Origin: Ferrovibrio sp036381655
GTDB taxonomy: Bacteria; Pseudomonadota; Alphaproteobacteria; Ferrovibrionales; Ferrovibrionaceae
Direction of reading: 5' to 3'
NCBI RefSeq assembly: GCF_036381655.1
Contig: NZ_DASVCJ010000064.1
Coordinates: 40,521 to 104,520, forward strand
Length of the DNA: 64,000 nt
In this document: positions 1 to 7,885 of the stretch, piece by piece
How positions within the stretch are numbered: the stretch's first letter is position 1
Layout of the letters: each line of letters opens with the position of its first letter
The notes under the pieces: model-generated
The model's database searches: none
The model's input: the letters and a program-made list of their open reading frames with translations, nothing else
What the model was told of the DNA's origin: nothing
Translations under genes and position numbers: made by a program

Positions 1-251
1 CCGCCGGAGGCCAGCGCCCGCAAGGCCTCGGAAATCCGGGTTGCGGCATCCGCGCCTGGCGCCGGCGGCTGCGGCGCGGTCTGCCCAGCTGGCGGAGGTT
101 GCGGTGCGGACGGCGGAGCCGGCTGCGGCGCCGCCTGCGGATTCGCAGCAGGCTCCGTCGGCGGCGCGGTCTGCGGCGATGTGGGCGCCGGATCGCCCTG
201 GCCGGTTGGCGCTGCCGGCTGGATCGGCGGAATCGAGCCGATCTCGCTCAC
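1..251 (-). CDS. Proline/alanine-rich protein, N-terminal part only
   Basis: I do not recognise this gene. A frame opens with GTG 13 bases after the flhG stop and stays open for 83 codons to the window edge, so only the N-terminus is visible. Residues about 5 to 65 are a low-complexity stretch rich in Pro, Ala and Gln; after that the text looks more ordinary (a short helix-like segment with RISEALRALASG). A stop lies upstream in the same frame, close to the flhG end, so GTG is the first usable start apart from a CTG two codons before it. Position at the 3' end of the flhA-flhF-flhG operon suggests co-transcription and perhaps a flagellar or polar role, but nothing in the visible part shows a function. 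Confidence 0.5.
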   Translation of the reverse strand, partial: MSEIGSIPPIQPAAPTGQGDPAPTSPQTAPPTEPAANPQAAPQPAPPSAPQPPPAGQTAPQPPAPGADAATRISEALRALASG

Positions 252-264
252 CGGCAGCTCGCGA

Positions 265-1095
265 TCAGAGCTGCGCCGCCTGTGGCGCGCGCATCAGGCT
301 GCCGGCCAAAGCCTCGACATCTTCCGCCGCCTCGCACATCGGATGGCGGGTCAGAAGCGGCACCTGGTTGCGGATCGCGTCGCGCACCTTGTCGTCGCGC
401 CGGATCACGCCGGCCAGCGGCGGCGAATATTTCAGGAAATTCTCCGCCGCCTTGTTCAGCTTGGCATAGGTGCGCTCGCCCTCGCGGGCGGTCGGCGCAA
501 TGTTGATGACGACGCGCACATCGGCATTGCGGTCGGCCATGCGGGTCAGCTTGATATAGGCATAGGCATCGGTCAGCGCGGTCGGCTCGTCATTGGTCAC
601 CACCAGCGTGACGCCGGCTGCGGCCGAGAAGGTGCGCACCACCGCATCGACGCCGGCGCCGAGATCGATGATCACCCGGTCGTAGCTTTTCGCCAGCAGG
701 ACGAGCTCGTCGCGCAGGCCGCTGAGCGCCGCCGGCTCGAGCGTCGCCAGCGAAGCCGAACCGGACTTGCCGGCGATGATGTCGAAGCCGGCTTCGGACG
801 GCATGATCGCATCGGCCAGGCCGAAGCGGCCGGCGATGACGCTGCCGAGATCGCGATCCGGCATCAGACCGAGCTGGATATCGACATTGGCCAGGCCGAT
901 ATCGCCGTCGAACAGCAGCACGCGCTGCCCCTGACGGGCGAAGCAATGCGCCAGGGTCACCGACAGCCAGGTCTTGCCCACGCCGCCCTTGCCCGAGGCA
1001 ACGGCGACGATGTTGGATTGACGCAGCGGCGCGGCCGGATGGTGGACCGGACGTGCGGGGGAAGGCGGCACAGGCGTCATGGTTGTCACAGTCAT
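265..1095 (-). CDS. flhG: FlhG/MinD-like ATPase, flagellar number regulator
   Basis: This is a ParA/MinD-family ATPase of 276 residues. The deviant Walker A motif KGGVGKT lies at residues 36-42 and the D-G-D of the following strand at about 63-65 (LLFDGDIGLANVD). The family dimerises on ATP, counteracts FlhF, and limits flagellum number or position. The start codon overlaps the flhF stop (ATGA), so the two are translationally coupled; a second ATG at codon 6 is an alternative. The first 28 residues are Pro-rich and poorly conserved. The family assignment is clear; the specific role is inferred from position directly after flhF. An equivalent name used in some genomes is ylxH. Confidence 0.88.
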   Translation of the reverse strand: MTVTTMTPVPPSPARPVHHPAAPLRQSNIVAVASGKGGVGKTWLSVTLAHCFARQGQRVLLFDGDIGLANVDIQLGLMPDRDLGSVIAGRFGLADAIMPSEAGFDIIAGKSGSASLATLEPAALSGLRDELVLLAKSYDRVIIDLGAGVDAVVRTFSAAAGVTLVVTNDEPTALTDAYAYIKLTRMADRNADVRVVINIAPTAREGERTYAKLNKAAENFLKYSPPLAGVIRRDDKVRDAIRNQVPLLTRHPMCEAAEDVEALAGSLMRAPQAAQL

Positions 1096-2186
1096 TCAGC
1101 AGCCCTGAGTGAAGCAGGTTTAGCGGCATAAGGTTGACGAGTCGTTGCTTCGCCGGCGGCGGCGGACATTTCCGCGGCGAGCGCATCGGGATCGGCCAGC
1201 AGGCGATGTGCCAGGCCGAGCGCATCGAGCCGCTCGAAGCCCTTGCCCACGAAGGGGCTGGCACCGGCATCGGCGAAGGCCAGGCCGCCCAGATCGGCGG
1301 CGGCAATGAGCGCACCGAGCCGCCGGGCGGCGTCGAGGCGGGTGGCGATGAAGCAGCGGGCGCCCAGCGCGGCGGCCTGGGCGGCCAGTTCGCCGGCCTC
1401 CATGGCATCGGTGCCGGCGGCAAAGACCGCCACCGGCTCGGCGCCGCTCGCCTGGATCAGGGTCTTCAGCGCGCGCCGTTCGGCGGCGGCATGCAGATTG
1501 ATGCCGGCGGTATCGACCACCAGTTTCGCTGCGGCCGGGACCGCGTCGACCGCGGCAGCCAGTTCCTGCTCGCCGGAGACGTCGAGGAACGGTGCGTCCA
1601 TCACGCGGCAGAGCGCGGCAAGCTGCTCGCCGGCCGCGGCGCGGCTGGCATCGCAGGAGATCACGTAAACCGGCCGGCGTTCCCGGACGCAGCGGGCCGC
1701 GATCTTGGCGACGGCGATGGTCTTGCCGCTGCCCGGCGGGCCGATCAGGATCAGCGGCCGGTTGTCGCCGCTCAGGCCGGGGAAGCGGTAGCTTTCGTCC
1801 AGCGCTTCGGCCAGGGCGCCGACCGGATCGTCCAGGCCGACCTGCAAGGCCGCCTCCGTCAGGCGGTCGGCGGTGCGGCCGGGCACGCCATGCCAGGCAA
1901 GCACGGCGGCGAACAATTCGCGCAGATCGGACGCCGGTGCGGCGGCATCGGAAAAATCCTCGTCGGGAACGAACAGCCGGCCGTTGCCCTGGCCAAAGCG
2001 CAGGGCCTGCGCCTGCTCGGTGGCGAAATCCTCGTCGATGCGCTGCTCGACCGCGGCGGTGATCTCGACCCCGCCGCCGTGGCGGCGCGTATTGGTCGAT
2101 ACGATGATTGCGTCCTCGCCCAAGGCGGCGCGCACGAGGTCCATCGCCTCGCTCATCGTCGCCGCCTGGAAAGTCTTGAGTCGCAT
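1092..2186 (-). CDS. flhF: FlhF, SRP-type GTPase for flagellar placement
   Basis: The 364-residue product has the three-part layout of FlhF: a basic N-terminal segment beginning MRLKTFQA, a short helical N domain (about 85-135), and an SRP-like GTPase G domain with P-loop GPPGSGKT at 149-156. Later G-domain motifs are visible as DTAG and a threonine-rich switch. FlhF marks the pole where the first flagellar ring protein is inserted and is antagonised by FlhG, encoded next. It starts 17 bases after the flhA stop, inside the same operon. Length and motifs are ordinary for an alphaproteobacterial FlhF. Confidence 0.92.
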   Translation of the reverse strand: MRLKTFQAATMSEAMDLVRAALGEDAIIVSTNTRRHGGGVEITAAVEQRIDEDFATEQAQALRFGQGNGRLFVPDEDFSDAAAPASDLRELFAAVLAWHGVPGRTADRLTEAALQVGLDDPVGALAEALDESYRFPGLSGDNRPLILIGPPGSGKTIAVAKIAARCVRERRPVYVISCDASRAAAGEQLAALCRVMDAPFLDVSGEQELAAAVDAVPAAAKLVVDTAGINLHAAAERRALKTLIQASGAEPVAVFAAGTDAMEAGELAAQAAALGARCFIATRLDAARRLGALIAAADLGGLAFADAGASPFVGKGFERLDALGLAHRLLADPDALAAEMSAAAGEATTRQPYAAKPASLRAAE

Positions 2187-2203
2187 CCCCGTCTATCCCG
2201 TCC

Positions 2204-4333
2204 TCAGATCTGCGCCAGCGTGCGCAGCCGCGCCTTCGGATGAATCTCCTGCTGCGACATCACTACAGTGGCCGGCCGGAACCGCTCTATGATGGAGCGC
2301 ACATAGGGCCTGATCGTCGGGCTGGTCAGCAGCACGGGAACATGGCCCTCGCTGGCCAGCCGCTCGAAGGTCTGGCGCACCTGCGCGATGAAGTCCTGCA
2401 GCTTGCTGGGCTGCATGGAGAGCTGGCGATCCTCGCCCTGGCCGATCAGCGCCTCGGCGAAATTCTGCTCCCATTGTGGCGACAGCGTCACCAGCGGGAT
2501 GAAGCCGTCCGGGCTGACATTGGCATTCGAGATCTGCCGCGCCAGCCGCGAGCGCACATGCTCGGTAATCTGGGTGATGCTCTGCGTATAGCCGGTGGCC
2601 TCGGCGACCGCCTCCAGGATGGTCGCCAGATCGCGGATCGAGATGCGCTCGGACAGCAGGTTCTGCAGCACGCGCTGCACGCCGTTGACGTTGATGCGGC
2701 CCGGAATCACCTCGCTGACCAGCTTCTCGTTGCTCTTCTTCAGTTCCTCGATCAGCTTCTGCGTCTCGGCAAAGCTGAGCAGGTCCGCCATGTTGTCCTT
2801 CACCACCTCGGTCAGGTGGGTGGTGATCACGGTGCCGGGATCGACCACCGTGTAGCCGCGGAACATCGCCTCGTCGCGCATGGCTTCGTCGACCCACATG
2901 GCCGGCAGGCCGAAGGTCGGCTCGATGGTGTCCTGGCCCTGCAGCGCAATGCGCTCGCCGCGCGGGTCCATCACCAGCAGCATGTTCGGCTTGACCTCGC
3001 CGCGGGCGGCCTCGACCTCCTTGACGCGGATCACGTAGGTCGTGCCGGGCAGCTGCATGTTATCCAGGATGCGCACGCTCGGCATGATGAAGCCCATGTC
3101 GATGGCGATCTGCCGGCGCAGCGCCTTGATCTGGTCGGTCAGGCGATAGCCGCGCGCATCGTTGATCAGCGGCAGCAGGCTGAAGCCGAGTTCGAGCCGC
3201 AGATCGTCGATGGCGAGCGCATTGGTGACCGGCTCGTCCAGCGGGTTCATCGGCGGCGGCGGCTCGGGCGGCGGCACGAAGGCGGCAAGGCGCGCCTTCT
3301 TCTCCTGCTGCCAGGCAGCGTAGGCAAGCCCGCCCGAGACCAGGCCGAGCAGCATGAACGGCAGGAACGGCATGCCCGGGATCAGCGCGAAGCATGCGGC
3401 GAGCACGCCGGCCATGCCCAGGCCCTTGACCGAGGAAAGCTGCGAGGACAGCGCCTTGTCGGTCGAGCCGGTGACGCCGCCCTTCGAGACCATGATACCG
3501 GCGGCGACCGAAATGATCAGCGCCGGAATCTGCGAGACCAGACCGTCGCCGACGGTGAGGATCGAATAGGTGTTGACCGCCTGGGCAAAGCTGAGGCCGT
3601 TCTGGATCACGCCGATCAGGATGCCGCCGATCAGGTTGATGAAGGTGATCAGCAGGCCGGCGACGGCATCGCCGCGGACGAATTTCGAGGCACCGTCCAT
3701 CGAACCGAAGAAGCTCGATTCGTCTTCCAGCTCCTTGCGGCGCGTCCGGGCAGTCGCTTCGTCGATCAGGCCCGACGACATGTCGGCGTCGATCGCCATC
3801 TGCTTGCCCGGCATGGCGTCCAGGGTGAAGCGGGCCGACACCTCGGCGATGCGGCCGGAACCCTTGGTGATGACGACGAAGTTCACGATCACCAGGATCG
3901 CGAAGACGATGATGCCGATCACCAGGTTGCCGCTCATGATGAACTGGCCGAACGCCTCGATGATGTGGCCGGCGGCGTCGGTGCCTTCATGGCCATGGCC
4001 GAGGATCAGACGGGTCGAGGCCAGGTTGAGCGCCAGCCGCAGCATCGTGGTGATCAGCAGAACGGTGGGAAACGAGCTGAATTCGAGCGGCCGCTGAATG
4101 AACAGGCAGGTCATCATCACCAGCACTGCCGAGGTGACCGAGACCGCCAGGGCGATATCGAGCAGCCAGGTCGGCATCGGCAGGATGAGCACCGACAGGA
4201 TGGCCATGATGCCGGCGGCGAGCATGATGTCGCCGTGCTGGCCGATCCCGCGCAGGCGCGCGAACAGATCGCCTGCTCCGGCCCCGCCCGCCGCAGCGCC
4301 AGCCGGCGCCTCCGCCGGTGCGTTCTCTGCCAT
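2204..4333 (-). CDS. flhA: FlhA, flagellar type III export apparatus membrane protein
   Basis: The 709-residue protein shows the FlhA plan: a short variable Ala/Gly-rich N-terminus, about eight transmembrane helices in the first ~330 residues, then a large cytoplasmic domain that docks export substrates and chaperones. The FHIPEP-family signature RFTLDAMPGKQMAIDAD is present in the loop after the fourth or fifth helix. FlhA forms the nonameric export gate ring in the basal body and helps couple proton flow to export. The start has SD-like GGAG upstream and lies 36 bases after the flbD stop. No truncation is visible. Confidence 0.96.
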   Translation of the reverse strand: MAENAPAEAPAGAAAGGAGAGDLFARLRGIGQHGDIMLAAGIMAILSVLILPMPTWLLDIALAVSVTSAVLVMMTCLFIQRPLEFSSFPTVLLITTMLRLALNLASTRLILGHGHEGTDAAGHIIEAFGQFIMSGNLVIGIIVFAILVIVNFVVITKGSGRIAEVSARFTLDAMPGKQMAIDADMSSGLIDEATARTRRKELEDESSFFGSMDGASKFVRGDAVAGLLITFINLIGGILIGVIQNGLSFAQAVNTYSILTVGDGLVSQIPALIISVAAGIMVSKGGVTGSTDKALSSQLSSVKGLGMAGVLAACFALIPGMPFLPFMLLGLVSGGLAYAAWQQEKKARLAAFVPPPEPPPPMNPLDEPVTNALAIDDLRLELGFSLLPLINDARGYRLTDQIKALRRQIAIDMGFIMPSVRILDNMQLPGTTYVIRVKEVEAARGEVKPNMLLVMDPRGERIALQGQDTIEPTFGLPAMWVDEAMRDEAMFRGYTVVDPGTVITTHLTEVVKDNMADLLSFAETQKLIEELKKSNEKLVSEVIPGRINVNGVQRVLQNLLSERISIRDLATILEAVAEATGYTQSITQITEHVRSRLARQISNANVSPDGFIPLVTLSPQWEQNFAEALIGQGEDRQLSMQPSKLQDFIAQVRQTFERLASEGHVPVLLTSPTIRPYVRSIIERFRPATVVMSQQEIHPKARLRTLAQI

Positions 4334-4369
4334 CCCCTCTTCTCCTTACCCCTGCGAAGCGGCGGCTGC

Positions 4370-5734
4370 TCAGGCCGTCGCCCGCGACCCCTCGTTTGCC
4401 GCAGGAACGGCAACGCCTTCGTCGGAATACTGCTTCAGCTTGTTGCGCAAGGTGCGGATCGAAATCCCCAGGATGTTCGCCGCATGCGTACGGTTGCCCA
4501 GGCAATGCTTCAGCGTATCGATGATCAGATCCCGTTCGACATCGGCGACGGTACGGCCGACCAGCGACGCGGCGGGCACCGCCCCGGCGGCCGGCTCGGC
4601 AACGGCGCCGCGGCCGATGGCATCGGCCAGGGCCGTGCCGTCGGGCAGGCGGATGTCGGCCAGCTCGATCTGCGGCCCCATCGCCAGCAGCACGGCGCGA
4701 TGCATGGTGTTTTCCAGCTCGCGCACATTGCCGCGCCAGGGTGCCTGCTTCAGCGCCTCCAGCGAGGCCGGCGACAACGGGCGCTCGGGCACGCCGTTTG
4801 CCTCGGCATACTTCTTCACGAAATGCGTCGCCAGCAGCTCGATATCGGCCGGCCGCGTGCGCAGCGGCGGCAGCTTCAGATTGACGACGTTGAGGCGGAA
4901 CAGCAGGTCTTCGCGGAAATTGCCCTTTGCGACTTCCTCGAGCAGATTGCGGTTCGAGGTGGCGATGACGCGGATATCGACCTTGACCGGCTTGGAGCCG
5001 CCGATGCGGTCGATCTCGCGCTCCTGGATCGCCCGCAGCAGCTTGGCCTGCAGGCGCACGTCCATCTCGCTGATTTCGTCCAGCAGCAGCGTGCCGCCAT
5101 TGGCTTCCTCGAACTTGCCCAGGCGGCGCGCCACGGCGCCGGTGAAGGCGCCTTTCTCATGGCCGAAGAGTTCCGATTCCAGCAGCGTGTCGGGAATGGC
5201 GGCGCAGTTGACCGAGACGAAGGGACGCTCGGCGCGCGGCGATTTCAGATGGATGAAATGCGCCATCACTTCCTTGCCGGTGCCGCTTTCGCCGGTGATC
5301 AGCACCGAGGCCGAGCTGGGCGCGATCTGCTCGGCCAGCTTGACCACCTGGGCCATGGCCGGATCGCGGAACAGCATCTGATGGCTTTCTTCCGCCACCG
5401 CTTCCAGCACCGCCGCGATCAGATCGGCCTCCGGCGGCAGCGGCAGATATTCCTTCGCGCCGGCGCGGATCGCCGCCACCGCGGCGCGCGCATCGTTGCC
5501 GATGCCGCAGGCGACCACCGGGAGGCTGATCCGCTCTGCCTTCAGGCTCTCGACCAGATGCTTGACATCGAGACTGACATCGATCATGGCCAGATCGGCG
5601 CCGCGGCCGGACCGCAGCGCATGCATCGCCTGCTCGATATCCTCGACCTGCGCCACCTTGGCGCCGCGCTGCAGCGCGATGCGGGTTGCCGCACCAATCT
5701 GCCCGTTGAGCGTCCCGATGATCATCAGCCGCAT
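4370..5734 (-). CDS. flbD: FlbD, sigma-54-dependent flagellar regulator
   Basis: A 454-residue NtrC-type activator. The N-terminal receiver (1-115) has an Asp at 52 but lacks the usual acidic pair after the first strand (MRLMIIGTLN), as expected of FlbD, which is an atypical receiver. The AAA+ domain carries Walker A GESGTGKE (148-155), the sigma-54 contact loop GAFTGA (195-200) and Walker B GGTLLLDE (213-220). A Fis-type helix-turn-helix is at the C-terminus (THAANILGISIRTLRNKL). In Caulobacter FlbD activates late (hook and filament) promoters and represses fliF, binding ftr elements. Matching inverted repeats occur here upstream of fliF and fliK. The gene sits mid-operon, between fliN and flhA. 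Confidence 0.92.
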   Translation of the reverse strand: MRLMIIGTLNGQIGAATRIALQRGAKVAQVEDIEQAMHALRSGRGADLAMIDVSLDVKHLVESLKAERISLPVVACGIGNDARAAVAAIRAGAKEYLPLPPEADLIAAVLEAVAEESHQMLFRDPAMAQVVKLAEQIAPSSASVLITGESGTGKEVMAHFIHLKSPRAERPFVSVNCAAIPDTLLESELFGHEKGAFTGAVARRLGKFEEANGGTLLLDEISEMDVRLQAKLLRAIQEREIDRIGGSKPVKVDIRVIATSNRNLLEEVAKGNFREDLLFRLNVVNLKLPPLRTRPADIELLATHFVKKYAEANGVPERPLSPASLEALKQAPWRGNVRELENTMHRAVLLAMGPQIELADIRLPDGTALADAIGRGAVAEPAAGAVPAASLVGRTVADVERDLIIDTLKHCLGNRTHAANILGISIRTLRNKLKQYSDEGVAVPAANEGSRATA

Positions 5735-5783
5735 GACCTAACCCAATCCCCTCTTAATCCGCACCGCCCGCCGCGCCGCTTGT

Positions 5784-6131
5784 TCAGCCGCCGCGGCCGC
5801 CCTTGATGATTTCCGTCATGGTCACGCCCAAGCGGTCTTCCACCACCACCACCTCGCCGCGCGCCACCAGCCGGTTGTTGACGTAGATGTCGATCGCCTC
5901 GCCGACCTTGCGGTCCAGCTCGACCACGGCGCCGCGGCCGAGCTTCAACAACTGGCTGACCTGCATGTTCGCCTTGCCCAGCACCGCCGAGACATGAACC
6001 GGAATATCGAAGACCGCCTGCAGGTCCGCCGCCGTGCGGGCCGCATTGGGATCTTCTTCATCCATCATGTCCTGGCCCTGGCCCAGGTCCTTCAATTCGA
6101 GATCGTCGTTGCCGTCCGCCATACCCATCAC
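5784..6131 (-). CDS. fliN: FliN, flagellar motor switch C-ring protein
   Basis: The 115-residue protein ends in a SpoA/FliN domain (about 35-112), with the typical run FDIPVHVSAVLGKANM followed by a strand-rich core (VDIYVNNRLVARGEVVVVEDRLGVTMTEI-like pattern). FliN tetramers or FliN-FliM complexes form the base of the C-ring and bind CheY-P. The N-terminal ~30 residues are acidic and variable. It lies 33 bases after fliH and 49 before flbD. Several Met codons occur at the N-terminus (1, 2, 4), so the exact start is uncertain by a few residues. Confidence 0.93.
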   Translation of the reverse strand: MMGMADGNDDLELKDLGQGQDMMDEEDPNAARTAADLQAVFDIPVHVSAVLGKANMQVSQLLKLGRGAVVELDRKVGEAIDIYVNNRLVARGEVVVVEDRLGVTMTEIIKGGRGG

Positions 6132-6164
6132 TCCTTCACCGCAGCCTGACCGGCCGCGGGCAGA

Positions 6165-6818
6165 TCACTCCTGCGGTTCCGCAAGCTGCGCCTGCAAGCC
6201 GGAAACGTAGCGTTCGATCGCCTGATCGACCTCCTGCTCCAGCGTCGCCTGGCGCCGTTCGGCCGAGCCGTCGGCCCAGTCGATGCGGCAATCGGTCGGC
6301 GCCATGCTGTCGTCCGGCACCAGCACCACCTTGCCGCCGAAACCCGATTGCGCGACCAGCTTCTCGAGCTGCTGATCGAGCAGTTGCACGATCGGCTCCG
6401 CCGCACGGATCACCAGCCGCGGCTCGTCGCGCATGTCGTCCATGCAGCGCAGCACCAGGGCCTCGATCTCGGCCTGCGGCTGGCGCTCCATCAGCCGGCC
6501 GGCCAGCTTGCGGGCGATCGCGCTCGCCAAGGCGACCGCCTCGGTCCGCGCCGCGAGCCGGGCGCGCTCATCGGCGGCGGCGATATCGGCAAGCTGCATG
6601 GCGATGGTCCGCAAACCCTGCTCGAGCGCCTGCTGATGCTCGCCATAGGCGGCGGCGCGGCCGGCGGCCTCGCCTTCGGCCCGGGCGGCCGCCTTCGCCG
6701 CCTCGAGCTCCTCGCCGGAGAATTTCGGCGGCGGCGGCTTCGGCGCATAGGAGCGTTCGACCTTCGGCTTGCTGCCGTCGAAGGGTATGTCGAACAGAAA
6801 TTTGGCCTTGCTTGCCAT
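6165..6818 (-). CDS. fliH: FliH, flagellar export ATPase regulator
   Basis: This 217-residue, Ala/Glu-rich protein has the FliH layout: a proline-containing N-terminal linker (PKPPPPKFSGEE), a long helical coiled-coil rich in Ala and Gly-containing repeats (about 38-95, AAARAEGEAAGRAAAYGEHQ), and a C-terminal globular V-ATPase subunit E-like domain. FliH binds the ATPase FliI and docks it on FliN, whose gene follows directly. It lies between fliG and fliN as in many alphaproteobacteria. Sequence conservation of FliH is low, so the call leans on both position and the coiled-coil pattern. Confidence 0.8.
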   Translation of the reverse strand: MASKAKFLFDIPFDGSKPKVERSYAPKPPPPKFSGEELEAAKAAARAEGEAAGRAAAYGEHQQALEQGLRTIAMQLADIAAADERARLAARTEAVALASAIARKLAGRLMERQPQAEIEALVLRCMDDMRDEPRLVIRAAEPIVQLLDQQLEKLVAQSGFGGKVVLVPDDSMAPTDCRIDWADGSAERRQATLEQEVDQAIERYVSGLQAQLAEPQE

Positions 6819-6844
6819 CGCCGTTTACGCCGCGTCCTTGAACA

Positions 6845-7858
6845 TCAGTAGATCAGTTCGTCTTCGCCCTTGTTGTCGGCCAGCATGATCTCGCCCTTGG
6901 CGGCAAGCTCCTTGGCGGTGTTCACCATGGTCATCTGGGCCTCGTCGACATCCTTGAGCCGCACCGGACCCATCGATTCCATTTCCTCGCGCAGCAGCTT
7001 GGAGGCGCGTTCCGACATGTTGGAGAAGAACAGGTCGCGCAACGTCTCGGATGCGCCCTTGAGCGCAAGGCCGAGCTTTTCCTTCTCGACATTCTTGAGC
7101 AGGGTCTGCACGCCCGAGGGGTCGAGCTTGATCAGGTCCTCGAAAGTGAACATCAGCGCCTTGATGCGCTCGGCGGCATCGCGGCTGCGCTCTTCGAGGG
7201 CGGCCAGGAAGCGCGCCTCGGTGTTGCGGTCGAGGCTGTTGAAGATTTCCGCCATCATCTCGTGCGCGTCGCGCCGGTTGGTGCGGGCGAGGTTCGACAT
7301 GAATTCCGTACGCAGCGTCTGCTCGACCTTGTCGAGCACTTCCTTCTGCACCGCCTCCATGCGCAGCATGCGCATGACGACTTCCATCGAGAACTCTTCC
7401 GGCAGGGCGGCCAGCACGCGGGCCGCATGTTCCGGACGGATCTTGGACAGCACGACCGCGACGGTCTGCGGATATTCGTTCTTCAGATAGTTCGCCAGCA
7501 CGTTCTCGTTCACGTTGGCGAGCTTGTCCCACATGGTGCGGCCGGCGGGACCGCGGATTTCCTCCATGATCTGGTTGACGCGTTCGCTGGGCAGCGCCTT
7601 CAACAGCAGGCGCTCCGTGCTGTCGAACGTGCCGGTCAGCGAGCCGGTGGAGGAGAAGTTGTTGACGAATTCCAGGAACAGCTTTTCGACGATCTCGGAA
7701 TTGACCGCGCCGAGATTGGCCATGTTCTGGGAGATTTCCTTGATTTCCTCGTCATCCAGCAGCGGCCAGATCTTGGACGAATGCTCCTCGCCCAGGGCAA
7801 GCATCAGGATGGCTGCCTTGTCGGGGCCCTTGAGCTGGCGGAAATCCTTTTCGGCCAT
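6845..7858 (-). CDS. fliG: FliG, flagellar motor switch protein
   Basis: The product is 337 residues, the normal FliG length, with the N-terminal, middle and C-terminal armadillo-type domains. Recognisable segments include AAILMLALGEEHSSKIW near the N-terminus, the middle-domain EHAARVLAALPEEF, and a C-terminal torque helix region with charged residues around FEDLIKLDPSGVQTLLK. FliG links the MS ring (FliF, encoded just upstream) to FliM/FliN and contacts the stator. Spacing is 27 bases to fliF and 26 to fliH. A minor oddity is the acidic tail NKGEDELIY. Confidence 0.96.
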   Translation of the reverse strand: MAEKDFRQLKGPDKAAILMLALGEEHSSKIWPLLDDEEIKEISQNMANLGAVNSEIVEKLFLEFVNNFSSTGSLTGTFDSTERLLLKALPSERVNQIMEEIRGPAGRTMWDKLANVNENVLANYLKNEYPQTVAVVLSKIRPEHAARVLAALPEEFSMEVVMRMLRMEAVQKEVLDKVEQTLRTEFMSNLARTNRRDAHEMMAEIFNSLDRNTEARFLAALEERSRDAAERIKALMFTFEDLIKLDPSGVQTLLKNVEKEKLGLALKGASETLRDLFFSNMSERASKLLREEMESMGPVRLKDVDEAQMTMVNTAKELAAKGEIMLADNKGEDELIY

Positions 7859-7885
7859 GATGCGTTACTCCTGATCCGCGACCGC

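Noticed and set aside
2240..5806. Long open frame on the plus strand, over 1,100 codons, opposite flhA and flbD
   Set aside because: It is antisense to well-supported flagellar genes; in high-GC DNA such frames are common. Its translation is rich in His, Gln, Arg and Asp with no domain. The same applies to the long frames near 7262-9565 and 28726-31347.
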